DNA from: an uncultured Bacteroidales bacterium
GTDB taxonomy: Bacteria; Bacteroidota; Bacteroidia; Bacteroidales; FEN-979
Direction: 5' to 3'
Assembly: GCA_903828645.1 (NCBI GenBank)
Contig: CAIKNA010000126.1
Span: 1-58,813 of the forward strand
Length of the DNA stretch: 58,813 nucleotides
Part shown: positions 1 to 8,187 of the stretch, piece after piece
Layout: each line of letters starts with the position of its first letter
Position numbering within the stretch: position 1 is the stretch's first letter
Made by a program: the position numbers and the translations under genes
Notes under the pieces: model-generated
The model's input: only the letters and a program-made list of their open reading frames with translations
Told to the model about the DNA's origin: nothing
Databases searched by the model: none

Positions 1-635
1 AGCCCCGATGGTTCTTTGCCGGGTGCAAGCGGCCATTCAGCTTCGATTTTCAGGGTAAGGGCATCAAATTTCACCACGGTCGATTTATCCTCAATGTTGC
101 AGAAAATTTTCCCGTTCCCGTTTGTTACTGCTGCTTCAGGCTTTCCCGATACCGGCATGGTTCCGACGACCTTGTTCGTTTTCGCGTCAATTGCCGTAAC
201 AGAGTTCCCCCTGCCGTTGAAGGTGAAGATCCTGTTGCTGAAAGCATCATAGAGGATCGCATCGGGGTTTTTCCCGGTAATGATCTTATCGGTCACTTTC
301 AGGGTTGTCAGGTCAAAAACAATCACCGAATCAAGCCGGCCGGCAGTGATAAATCCTTTGTTCAACGCAGTAACACAGGCAATTCCATGAACACCAGTCG
401 TGTTGGGTATCTGCCCGATAAGTTTTTCTGTCTTCAGATCAAGCACATCCACGCAGTTCCCGTGGGAGATGAACAGTCTTTGGGTGGGTTTGTCTACCGT
501 GAGGTAGTCCCATCCGCCATTTCCCTCCACGGGAATGGTCTTCACAACCTTGTATTCACCGGATGTGCTTTGTGCAAAGGAGGTCTGCATGGCGACGAGG
601 AACAGCGCAACCAGGAAAAGAGTCAGATTTTTCAT
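1..635 (-). CDS. YncE-like secreted beta-propeller protein, 3' part missing
   Basis: The gene starts at an ATG at 635 and runs off the left edge, so the C-terminus is not seen. A signal peptide (MKNLTLFLVALFLVAMQTSFAQ) is followed by short repeats typical of YncE/YVTN beta-propellers, such as GGWDYLTVD, RLFISHG, VDVLDL, NRIFTFNGRGNSVTAID and AVTNGNGKIFCN, about 40 residues apart. Proteins of this family are exported seven-bladed propellers of mostly unknown ligand. The gene is transcribed away from the lipoprotein gene at 1255, with a repeat-rich 620-bp gap between them. The fold is likely; the function is not assigned. Confidence 0.8.
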   Translation of the reverse strand, partial: MKNLTLFLVALFLVAMQTSFAQSTSGEYKVVKTIPVEGNGGWDYLTVDKPTQRLFISHGNCVDVLDLKTEKLIGQIPNTTGVHGIACVTALNKGFITAGRLDSVIVFDLTTLKVTDKIITGKNPDAILYDAFSNRIFTFNGRGNSVTAIDAKTNKVVGTMPVSGKPEAAVTNGNGKIFCNIEDKSTVVKFDALTLKIEAEWPLAPGKEPSG

Positions 636-965
636 GTTTCGGTTTTTTATCAAAGGTCTGAAAAATTTAATCGCAATTACCCCCGGGATGCAATTATTTT
701 TACATAAGTTGGCTGTTCATGATCCCGGCAAATTATTTTTTTGGTTGATCACAATAATACATTAACTTTACCCGTGATTTATTGGACAGGTGGTTCCCTG
801 GAGAGTGTCGGCGTGATTTTTAGCAGAAAAATAAAACTCCCGCTATTTTGCATTTTAACTTTGCAATTTGCATTTTAACTTCTCTCCAACCCTCAATTAC
901 CACCATATGACCACCGGTTATCAAATAATTTCTGCCGGTAATCAAATCCTGCAAGAAACCCACAA

Positions 966-1117
966 GAAGCTTATAGGGAGCTTATACAAAGCATATACGA
1001 AGCTTATACTAAGCATATACGAAGCTTATACAAAGCATATACAAACGTCATGTAAACCTCATGTAAACTTCATGAAACCTTATACAAACCTCGTACAACC
1101 ACGTAGAAAGTACATAG
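966..1117. repeat. Degenerate 11-bp tandem array, about 14 units
   Basis: Units close to GAAGCTTATAC and AAAGCATATAC alternate, then drift to AAACCTCATGT and AAAGTACATAG. Twelve of the units are 11 bp and two are 10 bp. The period is near one helical turn, so the A-tracts and TATAC steps fall on one face of the DNA. The array lies between two divergent genes. It is open in one frame (868-1134), but that frame only encodes an 11-residue degenerate repeat and looks like a by-product. The rest of the 636-1254 gap holds a short duplication of TTTGCATTTTAAC near 847-880 and a promoter next to the lipoprotein gene. Confidence 0.8.
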
Positions 1118-1200
1118 AATTGAGTACAAATTAAGAAGAGGTTAACGAAATTTTTGCTTACCGGTATGATTGCTATCAATCAAATTAATCTTTCTATCAA

Positions 1201-1231
1201 TTTCAATTTCAGTGATTTTTGTGTAAATTTG
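1201..1231 (+). promoter_or_regulatory. Candidate Bacteroidota promoter for the LruC lipoprotein gene
   Basis: A -7 box TAAATTTG (1224-1231) fits the TAnnTTTG consensus. A TTTC at 1201-1204 stands 19 bp upstream, where the TTTG -33 box is expected. The start codon is 24 bp downstream. Confidence 0.45.
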
Positions 1232-1254
1232 TAAGGTAGCCCAATTTAGGAATC

Positions 1255-3528
1255 ATGAAAAAAACATTTTTGCAGATGGCCTTCACTGTTTTGACAGCCA
1301 TGATTTTGAGCAGTTGTCACAAAACAACCTCCCCTGAAACAAATCCTGCATCCATGGATGCGTTGAAAGTTCCTGCCGGTTTTAACTGGGAGTCGAGTCG
1401 CCTGATCAATCTGACGGTCGGGATAGATTTACTGCCTGCAAACATCGGGTCACTATGCCGGGTTTCAGTGTATGACATGAATCCCGGGAAAAACGGAAAC
1501 CTGTTAATCATGGGGGCTGCAGGTTATGGCTCCCCGTTTGAATCTGTCCTGAGGATCCCTTCAACGCTTAAAAAAATCTACCTTAAGGCAGAAGATGGCA
1601 CCGCATTCTCGATGCTCGACAGTGTGGATGTAATTGAGACTCTCAATTATACTTTTGCACAAACTCATTTGAAAAACAGCACGGGTACTGCCACCGATCC
1701 CGATTGCAGCGGGGCGACACCAGCAAAAACACTTTCGGGGAATCAGACCTATACCATCAACAACGGAACCTGGTACGTGACAGGAAACTTTACCGGAACA
1801 ATCAATTTTGGCAGCAGCGGGGCTTCCATCAATGTTTGCGGAACCTTTCATCCCCAAAATGTCAACAACATGGGTACAGGATGCTTCATTGCAGTTACGC
1901 AGGGAGGGACTTTCCAGATGGATAACACCCTGGTGATGGGCAACGGATCAAGGCTGACGTTGTTCAGCAACTCGCATATTTCGCTGGGGGGTTTGAACAT
2001 GAATGGTACAACCCCGCGAATCATCAACTATGGAGCTGATTTTGTGATCAATTCCCAATTCTCTCCGAGCGGATCACTGGAGAATTATGGTTCCATGGTC
2101 ATGAACGGTGGTTTGAATTTAAATTCCAGTGCAACGCTCTTCGTCACCACCGGCTCACTATCCATCAATGGCAATTTCAACCTCAACACATCTGTTACCA
2201 ACAACGGGTCAATCGAGGTGTTCGGTCAGTTTAACCTGAACAGCGGCACCTTATATCACAATTGTAAAATGATCGTGCATCAGGACATGAACCTGAACAG
2301 CGGAAACATCACCCTGAACGGCGCCTACCTCAGGGAGACTGGATCGCTGCAAATCAATTCAGGAGCGACCGTGCTGCTTAAAAACAATTCCATGATCTCC
2401 ACGGCCACCTATCAGCAAAATACGGATGTCCAGGGCACCGGTGGGAGGAGCGAGATCAAGGTCAGCAATTCGGGTTCGATCAACGGACAATATAAGGTAA
2501 ACGGATCCATAGAAATGGTAACCCCTTCGGGAATGCTGAGTACCGGAGGCACCGCCAACTTTACCAATGGAGCCAAACTCACAAAAATAACCACTGCCAC
2601 CAATGTCATCCCTGTTTCAACCTGCAACCCCGAAGGAATCGGGGGCACTCCTCCCCCCAATGATGCCGATGCGGATGGCGTTCCCGACATCCTTGATAAT
2701 TACCCGACGGATCCATCCCGTGCTTTCGATAATTACTATCCCTCGCAATCTGTTTACGGAACACTTGCATTTGAAGATCTCTGGCCGTCGAAAGGCGATT
2801 ATGATCTGAACGACCTGGTCGTCGATTACCGTTTCAGGGTGGTAACAAACTCCCAGAACAAAGTCGTGGATATCAAATCAAACTACTATGTGAGGGCTGC
2901 CGGTGCCGGGTACAGCAATGGTTTTGGATTCCAGATTGACGGGGTATTGCCGGGCCAGGTGGCTTCCGTTTCTGGAACATCCCTGAAATATTCATACATT
3001 TCAGTGGCCTCCAATGGCGTGGAGAACAACCAGGCAAAGGCAGTGATCATTGTTTTTGACAATTACAACAACGTGATCCATCGTGCCGGGGTATCCGGCT
3101 TTTACAATACAGACCCGGCCAATCCAAAGGGGTTTGGTGATACCGTCAGGATCAGCATACACCTTGCCTCGCCACTCGCATTGTCGGTTGTCGGAACTCC
3201 CCCCTATAATCCCTTCCTGATCAAGGATATGGCCCGGGCAGTGGAAATTCACCTGGCGGATCATCCGCCTACCTCCCTCGCCAACACAGGTTTGTTTGGC
3301 ACCGGCAGCGATGATTCAAACCCGTTAACCGGGCGTTATTACAAAACCTCCGGCAACCTTCCGTGGGCATTAAGCCTGCCTGTGAAATTCGATTATACTT
3401 CCGAACAGATTCCCATCATCCAGGGTTATAACCATTTCGCTGCGTGGTCTCAATCTTCAGGCACCCAATACACCGACTGGTATTTGAATCGTACCGGATA
3501 CCGTAATTCCTCAAAGATATTCCAATAA
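1255..3528 (+). CDS. LruC-domain lipoprotein with beta-helix-like middle region
   Basis: The predicted surface or periplasmic lipoprotein has 757 residues. The signal peptide ends in the lipobox LSSC, with the lipidated Cys at position 21. Residues of about 165-415 form a run of short beta-strand repeats rich in NLNSG, NGGLN and SLQINSG, suggesting a right-handed beta-helix. At about 469-487 an Asp-rich loop (DADADGVPDILDNYPTDP) resembles thrombospondin type 3 calcium-binding repeats. The C-terminal 260 residues match the LruC domain, including EDLWPSKGDYDLNDLVVDY. LruC proteins are known from Bacteroidetes and Leptospira; their role is unclear. There is no T9SS sorting domain. It is the first gene of a plus-strand pair. 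Confidence 0.85.
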   Translation: MKKTFLQMAFTVLTAMILSSCHKTTSPETNPASMDALKVPAGFNWESSRLINLTVGIDLLPANIGSLCRVSVYDMNPGKNGNLLIMGAAGYGSPFESVLRIPSTLKKIYLKAEDGTAFSMLDSVDVIETLNYTFAQTHLKNSTGTATDPDCSGATPAKTLSGNQTYTINNGTWYVTGNFTGTINFGSSGASINVCGTFHPQNVNNMGTGCFIAVTQGGTFQMDNTLVMGNGSRLTLFSNSHISLGGLNMNGTTPRIINYGADFVINSQFSPSGSLENYGSMVMNGGLNLNSSATLFVTTGSLSINGNFNLNTSVTNNGSIEVFGQFNLNSGTLYHNCKMIVHQDMNLNSGNITLNGAYLRETGSLQINSGATVLLKNNSMISTATYQQNTDVQGTGGRSEIKVSNSGSINGQYKVNGSIEMVTPSGMLSTGGTANFTNGAKLTKITTATNVIPVSTCNPEGIGGTPPPNDADADGVPDILDNYPTDPSRAFDNYYPSQSVYGTLAFEDLWPSKGDYDLNDLVVDYRFRVVTNSQNKVVDIKSNYYVRAAGAGYSNGFGFQIDGVLPGQVASVSGTSLKYSYISVASNGVENNQAKAVIIVFDNYNNVIHRAGVSGFYNTDPANPKGFGDTVRISIHLASPLALSVVGTPPYNPFLIKDMARAVEIHLADHPPTSLANTGLFGTGSDDSNPLTGRYYKTSGNLPWALSLPVKFDYTSEQIPIIQGYNHFAAWSQSSGTQYTDWYLNRTGYRNSSKIFQ

Positions 3529-3627
3529 CGGCCTGTCACCCCCTGCGTCTGTTGTGAACTGTCTCCACATCAAGTCATTCCCATGCTGCATGGTAATTGG
3601 GATTTTACTATTTTTGCCGAAAAAACG

Positions 3628-4269
3628 ATGAAAAGAATTCTTTTCCTTTTTGCCCTATTCCTTTTGACAACAATGGGGATTTTCGCTCAAACTGCAGCCA
3701 CCCCCGATACACTGGCTAAAAAGAAAGTGGCCGTTTATGCTGATACGACTGTCAACGTAGGACCGGTGGTGCAGAAACAGCAGGAACAGCCTGCAAAAAC
3801 ACATGTCCGCAGGGATACGCGGCCCCTGAAAGACCGGATTAAATTCGATCTCAACACCAGCTTCTGGAGCAACGCAAGCGTAGTGTCCGGCCAGATCTCG
3901 CTACTTGTATCTTATCACTTCCCTAAAATCCTGAGTATCGGAACCGGCCCGACATACCTGTTCAACTATAACCGGGGCCCAAACAAGAACCTGAACGGCT
4001 GGGGTGGCACCGTCTTTGCCAGGGCCCAGTTTCTGAAGTTCCTTTACGTATGGACAGAGTACCAGGGCATCGACAATCAGTACATCACCAACTGGAATCC
4101 GGTTACGGTCGGTAAAGAATATGTCGATTCATGGTTCGTGGGTGCCGGGTGCAATATCAGGCTGGGAACGAGGTCCGGAATCAACCTTGCGGTGCTGTAC
4201 GACCTCCTTCACGGATCGTCGTCCCCCTATTCCAGTGCGACCACCTACCGTGTCGGATTCTCGTTCTGA
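3628..4269 (+). CDS. Small outer-membrane beta-barrel-like protein
   Basis: The ATG at 3628 is chosen over one at 3583 because it begins a clean signal peptide (MKRILFLFALFLLTTMGIFAQ). After a 45-residue charged linker, the remaining 150 residues are alternating amphipathic strands (for example SGQISLLVSYHF, GINLAVLYDLL) and the protein ends in Phe (YRVGFSF), as outer-membrane barrels do. It is 213 residues long. A TAttTTTG box at 3609-3616 lies only 11 bp before the start, so the leader would be very short. No specific family is recognised. The role could be structural or in transport. Confidence 0.7.
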   Translation: MKRILFLFALFLLTTMGIFAQTAATPDTLAKKKVAVYADTTVNVGPVVQKQQEQPAKTHVRRDTRPLKDRIKFDLNTSFWSNASVVSGQISLLVSYHFPKILSIGTGPTYLFNYNRGPNKNLNGWGGTVFARAQFLKFLYVWTEYQGIDNQYITNWNPVTVGKEYVDSWFVGAGCNIRLGTRSGINLAVLYDLLHGSSSPYSSATTYRVGFSF

Positions 4270-4290
4270 AAAACTTCAGCCTTCTTCGCA

Positions 4291-4529
4291 TCATGCTTCA
4301 TTATGTTGACTTTCCACCTCAATCATCCTGTCTATCAATATCTTAAAATCAGGCAACAGATCTGTAACAGTTTTATATACCTGGCTGAGGTTAATGCCGA
4401 AATACTCATGAGCAATATAATTCCTGAATGACCTTGGCAAATGCCAGGGATGCAGAATTTGATTATCTGCTCCACAGCTTTCGATACATGCTTGAGCCTT
4501 TCGACAGAGGAAGAACCATATTCATTCAT
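4291..4529 (-). pseudogene. Broken HepT-like (HEPN/DUF86) toxin gene
   Basis: The start at 4529 overlaps the stop of the antitoxin gene by 8 nt, the usual mnt-hepT arrangement. The first frame reads SSVERLKHVSKAVEQIIKF, as at the N-terminus of DUF86 proteins, and then continues as unrelated sequence to about 4335. In a second frame the gene resumes as HPWHLPRSFRNYIAHEYFGI and runs to a stop at 4291. This second piece carries the HEPN catalytic motif RNxxxH followed by EYFG. Together the pieces are about 79 codons against 110-130 in the family. About 35-40 residues and the frame have therefore been lost between helix 1 and the RNxxxH helix, so the toxin should be inactive. Confidence 0.75.
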
Positions 4530-5112
4530 AAATCAACACTTTATCCCGGTTTATGTTACACACGGCAAAGGGTTGGACGAAGCCCTCTTCTACCAAATCA
4601 ACTTTTATTTTCAACAGGATCTCCATTTGATACTTTAAATCTGCATAATCCATAAGCGTTCCTGAAGCTTTATCCGAATAGGAAACCATCAGATCAACAT
4701 CACTTCCCGCCTCTTCCTCCCCCCTGGCAAAGGAGCCAAACATCCACGCTCTTGAGACCCTCCCATCATTTTTCAGAAAGTCCTTGATATCTTTAATCAA
4801 TGACGCCCTGTTTCTTGCCTTACCCTGTTCATACACCACCTTCTCTTCTGCGACCTGAAGGGCCTTCAAGGCAACCGATTCATTTTGTAATTCATACACC
4901 AGTTTATCGGATAGCCAGGCAACGAGCAGTTCATCCTGACTCAAACTGAAAAATGCTGAAAGCTGCAGGACGTGCTTCCGTGAAGCCCGTTTTTGACCGC
5001 GTTCGATCTTGCTGAGTATTGCCTGATCTATATCCAGTTCAGCTGCAATGGTTCGCAAAGGTAGTTTACGTTCCAACCGCAGCCCTTTGATTCGTTCTCC
5101 AAAAGTTTCCAT
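4522..5112 (-). CDS. XRE-type HTH fused to MntA-like nucleotidyltransferase antitoxin
   Basis: Residues 1-65 form a Cro/C1-type helix-turn-helix (GERIKGLRLERKLPLRTIA, then ILSKIERGQ). Residues of about 105-196 form a minimal nucleotidyltransferase with GSFARG (126-131), SDVD (137-140) and a third Asp in KVDLVEE (172), so all catalytic residues are present. MntA enzymes silence HepT toxins by adding AMP near the HEPN active site (type VII toxin-antitoxin). The HTH suggests the protein also represses its own operon. In-frame starts exist at 5145 (TTG), 5127, 5121 and 5112. The last is preferred because it begins the HTH directly and lies downstream of the likely promoter. The partner toxin is broken. 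Confidence 0.85.
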   Translation of the reverse strand: METFGERIKGLRLERKLPLRTIAAELDIDQAILSKIERGQKRASRKHVLQLSAFFSLSQDELLVAWLSDKLVYELQNESVALKALQVAEEKVVYEQGKARNRASLIKDIKDFLKNDGRVSRAWMFGSFARGEEEAGSDVDLMVSYSDKASGTLMDYADLKYQMEILLKIKVDLVEEGFVQPFAVCNINRDKVLIYE

Positions 5113-5147
5113 TTTGACCATAATCATTTTGACAAATATAGTCAAAA
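5112..5147 (-). promoter_or_regulatory. Operator and promoter of the XRE-MNT gene
   Basis: A perfect inverted repeat TTTTGAC-7 bp-GTCAAAA occupies 5127-5147, and a third copy of TTTTGAC lies at 5112-5118, 15 bp away. On the minus strand the 7-bp spacer reads into a TATATTTG -7 box (5140-5133). A protein bound here would cover the promoter. The nearby HTH protein is the obvious candidate for autoregulation. Confidence 0.65.
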
Positions 5148-5275
5148 TTTATAATTTAAAAAAAATGTGCTTCTGATGCCGGAGTTCTTCAATATGTCTA
5201 ACACTTCCATACTTTTGCTCTTTGAAATAAGAGTCTGTTTAAATTTCGTAATTATCTTATGTTTCTCTGTGTTCG

Positions 5276-5294
5276 TTTGTGCCGAAGGCACAAA
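5276..5294 (+). other. Hairpin in the leader of the class D-like gene
   Basis: TTTGTGCC-GAA-GGCACAAA is a perfect 8-bp stem with a 3-nt loop, 35 bp before the next start codon. A TACTTTTG box at 5210-5217 could drive a leader that contains it. No T-tract follows, so it is not a standard terminator. Its function is unknown. Confidence 0.5.
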
Positions 5295-5328
5295 ACCAAA
5301 TTTAGACAGACTATAAATGTTTCCAGAC

Positions 5329-6555
5329 ATGAAAAAAAAATTCCTGTTGTTTTTCCTCCTCATATCTGCCGGCCTGTTCAATCATCCGGTTCAGGCACTT
5401 TCATCGAACGACAGCATCCAAAATCAATTGAACTTGCTTCTCGACCAATGGCACCGCGATGCGGCTGATGGAAATCATGCAGCCTATATCGGGGCCATGA
5501 CCGGCGACGGGGTGTTTATCGGCACCGACGCAACCGAATGCTGGACCACACCGGAATTCGGTGTTTGGAGCAAACCCTTTTTTGACAGGAAAAGGACATG
5601 GAATTTTAAACCGGTCAGCCGGAATATCCATCCTGCTGAAAACAATTCAGTGGCCTGGTTTGATGAACTGCTATACACGCAGATGGGGATCTGCCGGGGG
5701 TCGGGAGTGCTGCAGAAAGTAAACGGGCAATGGAAGATCGCGCAATATGTCCTCTCTGCAACCATTCCGAATGAAATCATGAAGAAAGTGACCGCGTTAA
5801 AGTCGGCGGCTGATTCCTCACTGATGCTAAAAAGCATTTTCGACAAAAATGAACTGACAGGAACCATGCTGATTGTCGACGCATCGGATGGGAGGGCGTT
5901 CGGCTATAACCAGTCTCGCTGGGACAGCGGCTACCTGCCTGCTTCAACCTTCAAAATACCCAATACCCTGATCGGGCTTGAAACCGGGGTAATCGACACA
6001 GGGTATGTTTTTAAATGGAAGGGTGAAAAACGCCGGCTTCCTCAATGGGAAAAGGACCTCACACTGCAGGAGGCCTTCCGGGTCTCCTGTGTTCCCTGTT
6101 TCCAGGAATTGGCCAGGAAGACAGGGTCCGACCGGATGAATGGCTACCTTGAAAAACTGAAATATCCCGGCATGGATGTCCGTTCCGGCAACATCGACCT
6201 TTTCTGGCTGGAGGGAAATTCGAGGATCACGCCGAGGCAGCAGGTGGATTTTCTCAGGCGGCTCCATGAAGAGAATCTTCCGCTGAAAAAATCAGTCATG
6301 GAGGCGATGAAGCGCATCATGGTCGTTGAAACAACACCCGATTATATCCTGAGCGGGAAAACAGGCTGGGCGGTCAGAAACGGCAATAATTACGGCTGGT
6401 TCGTCGGATACATCGAAACCAAAGGCAAGGTGTTTTACATGGCCACGCTGGTGGAACCAAAGGATCAGAAACAGGTGGATGATTTTGCTGCTGCAAGAAA
6501 ACTGGTCATCATGGGGGTATTCGAACTCCTGGGATTGATCCCGGTCCGCAAATAA
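5329..6555 (+). CDS. Secreted NTF2-like/class D beta-lactamase fusion
   Basis: The start at 5329 gives a signal peptide (MKKKFLLFFLLISAGLF). Residues of about 30-150 look like a SnoaL/DUF4440 (NTF2-like) domain, ending in GSGVLQKVNGQWKIAQYVLS. Residues of about 165-408 match class D serine beta-lactamases and BlaR-type sensors. They contain STFK (Ser206, Lys209), SCV (253-255), FWLEG (Trp294) and KTG (344-346) followed by GWFVG. The usual YGN motif is replaced by YPG (279-281). The acylation residues are present, so it may bind or hydrolyse beta-lactams, or act as a peptidoglycan enzyme. Activity cannot be decided from sequence. The N-terminal domain recalls, only by general fold, the NTF2-like domain of PBP2a. 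Confidence 0.8.
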   Translation: MKKKFLLFFLLISAGLFNHPVQALSSNDSIQNQLNLLLDQWHRDAADGNHAAYIGAMTGDGVFIGTDATECWTTPEFGVWSKPFFDRKRTWNFKPVSRNIHPAENNSVAWFDELLYTQMGICRGSGVLQKVNGQWKIAQYVLSATIPNEIMKKVTALKSAADSSLMLKSIFDKNELTGTMLIVDASDGRAFGYNQSRWDSGYLPASTFKIPNTLIGLETGVIDTGYVFKWKGEKRRLPQWEKDLTLQEAFRVSCVPCFQELARKTGSDRMNGYLEKLKYPGMDVRSGNIDLFWLEGNSRITPRQQVDFLRRLHEENLPLKKSVMEAMKRIMVVETTPDYILSGKTGWAVRNGNNYGWFVGYIETKGKVFYMATLVEPKDQKQVDDFAAARKLVIMGVFELLGLIPVRK

Positions 6556-6603
6556 ACCAATGGATAGAATCTTTACCTTTACAGGATCAAAACGACCCTG
6601 CCT

Positions 6604-8187
6604 GTGAAGCTGAAGTCCGGCCATCCTGCATCGCTTTCCTTGAAAACCTTTTGGCTGTTATGCGCCGGACTCGTCCTCCTGCGGTTCATCTTTCCCCCGT
6701 TTGAAACACACGATGTAACTGCTTTTCTTTCCTGGGAGGTTTTTTCGCATTATCTCTGGCTCCCTGCTTTTTTCATTCATGACGACCTGGGCATTCGTGA
6801 CTTTGCATGGGTGGAACAGCTTCTCAGGCAATACCAGCCGCTCATCGGCTACCGGCAGGCCATCCTGCAAACCGGTGACGGTGGCCAGGTTTTATCAGCC
6901 ACCATGGGTGTGGCTGTCATGTTCACCCCATTTTTCATGACGGGGCACCTGGCTTCCCTGCTCCTGGGCTTTCCGACTGATGGACTTTCACTTCCATACC
7001 AGGTGGCCATAGCCGCAGGAGGATTGTGCTACAGTGTACTGGGAATCTGGATCCTCAGAAAGGTTCTTTTATCTTACTTTACGGAAAAAATATCGGCCCT
7101 AACGATGGCCGGGATCGTCCTTGCCACGGGTTATTTTGATCTTGCCGCCTTCCATGGAGGCACTCCTGAAAGCCTGCTTTTCACCCTCTGGGTATTACTT
7201 CTTTTCTTATCAGCAAGGTTCCTGTCAAGGCCCTCCTACGGCTTGGCTGCCGCTACCGGGTTAACTGCCGGCCTGATATTTCTCGTCCGTCCGTTTGACG
7301 CGATCCTGGTGGTGCCCTGGTTCGTTTGGCTGGCCTTCAGGTTGTCTGGCAAACATGCCCATCTCATTGTTTTCGGGCTCTTCCTGTTTATTTTTACAGC
7401 ATCCTTCCAGTTCGTTTACTGGAAGATCTATACAGGGCGGTTTTATTTCAATACCGCAGCGTTTCCCCCGGGATCATTTCAGACATTCATTCCCATCCTT
7501 GGCCTGGCAGCCATACCGGCAGGTTACTTCATCCGCTACCTGGCAGGATTGAAGCCCATCTTACAAGGTTTGTTCCTGCTTGTTTTCTGTTTCGTCTCCG
7601 GATGGAACATGGCTCATGCTGTAAAGGTCCAGGTAAGTCTCAGCCATTTTAACCAGGGCCCCGCGAAATTCTTTTACCCTTACAATCACGAGGAGGCGAT
7701 TCCCCCCGCACAGCGTTACTTTGCAAGGAGCTACCTGGCAGCGGAAACGGAACTGCCCGATCACCCGGAATGGTTCCAAACGCGGCGGATCTTTTCGCTC
7801 AGGCCTGCCCTGTTCAGGATGAACGAAGGATGCAGGTTTTCACCATGGATTGACGCGCCGTTGTCTGACTTTTCAAAAAAACCGTGGATTGGCCTGAGGG
7901 CCCGGGTGCTGATCTGTTGCGATGGCCCGGCGGAAGGAAACAGCGGCAATCTCGTCGTCAGCCACATCAGGGACCACAAAGCCCTGAACTGGCAGGGAAC
8001 ACCGTTTAACGGCAAGAACCTGAAAACCGGAAAATGGAATGAGTTCACCCTCAATTACATCATTCATGACCCGCAAAAGAACGACATCCTCAACGCCTAT
8101 GTGTGGTACACCGGCAACCAACAGGTTTTTATCCGTTCGTTTTCGGTAACCTTATATGAAATCCGCGATGATGAATACCCCCGGTAA
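6604..8187 (+). CDS. Multi-pass GT-C-type membrane protein
   Basis: The protein has 527 residues and starts at GTG (6604). About ten hydrophobic segments fill residues 15-345 (for example [44 protein letters not shown]). A soluble C-terminal region of about 170 residues contains likely beta-strands. An acidic [13 protein letters not shown] lies in the first loop, where GT-C enzymes carry their catalytic Asp. It is probably a polyprenyl-phosphate-sugar-dependent glycosyltransferase of the inner membrane. It opens a four-gene operon: the next gene overlaps its 3' end by at least 20 nt. Confidence 0.65.
   Translation: MKLKSGHPASLSLKTFWLLCAGLVLLRFIFPPFETHDVTAFLSWEVFSHYLWLPAFFIHDDLGIRDFAWVEQLLRQYQPLIGYRQAILQTGDGGQVLSATMGVAVMFTPFFMTGHLASLLLGFPTDGLSLPYQVAIAAGGLCYSVLGIWILRKVLLSYFTEKISALTMAGIVLATGYFDLAAFHGGTPESLLFTLWVLLLFLSARFLSRPSYGLAAATGLTAGLIFLVRPFDAILVVPWFVWLAFRLSGKHAHLIVFGLFLFIFTASFQFVYWKIYTGRFYFNTAAFPPGSFQTFIPILGLAAIPAGYFIRYLAGLKPILQGLFLLVFCFVSGWNMAHAVKVQVSLSHFNQGPAKFFYPYNHEEAIPPAQRYFARSYLAAETELPDHPEWFQTRRIFSLRPALFRMNEGCRFSPWIDAPLSDFSKKPWIGLRARVLICCDGPAEGNSGNLVVSHIRDHKALNWQGTPFNGKNLKTGKWNEFTLNYIIHDPQKNDILNAYVWYTGNQQVFIRSFSVTLYEIRDDEYPR

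Noticed and set aside
868-1134. Open frame of 88 codons across the 11-bp array
   Set aside because: Its 11-residue repeat follows from an 11-bp unit read over 33 bp; there is no start signal or recognisable domain.
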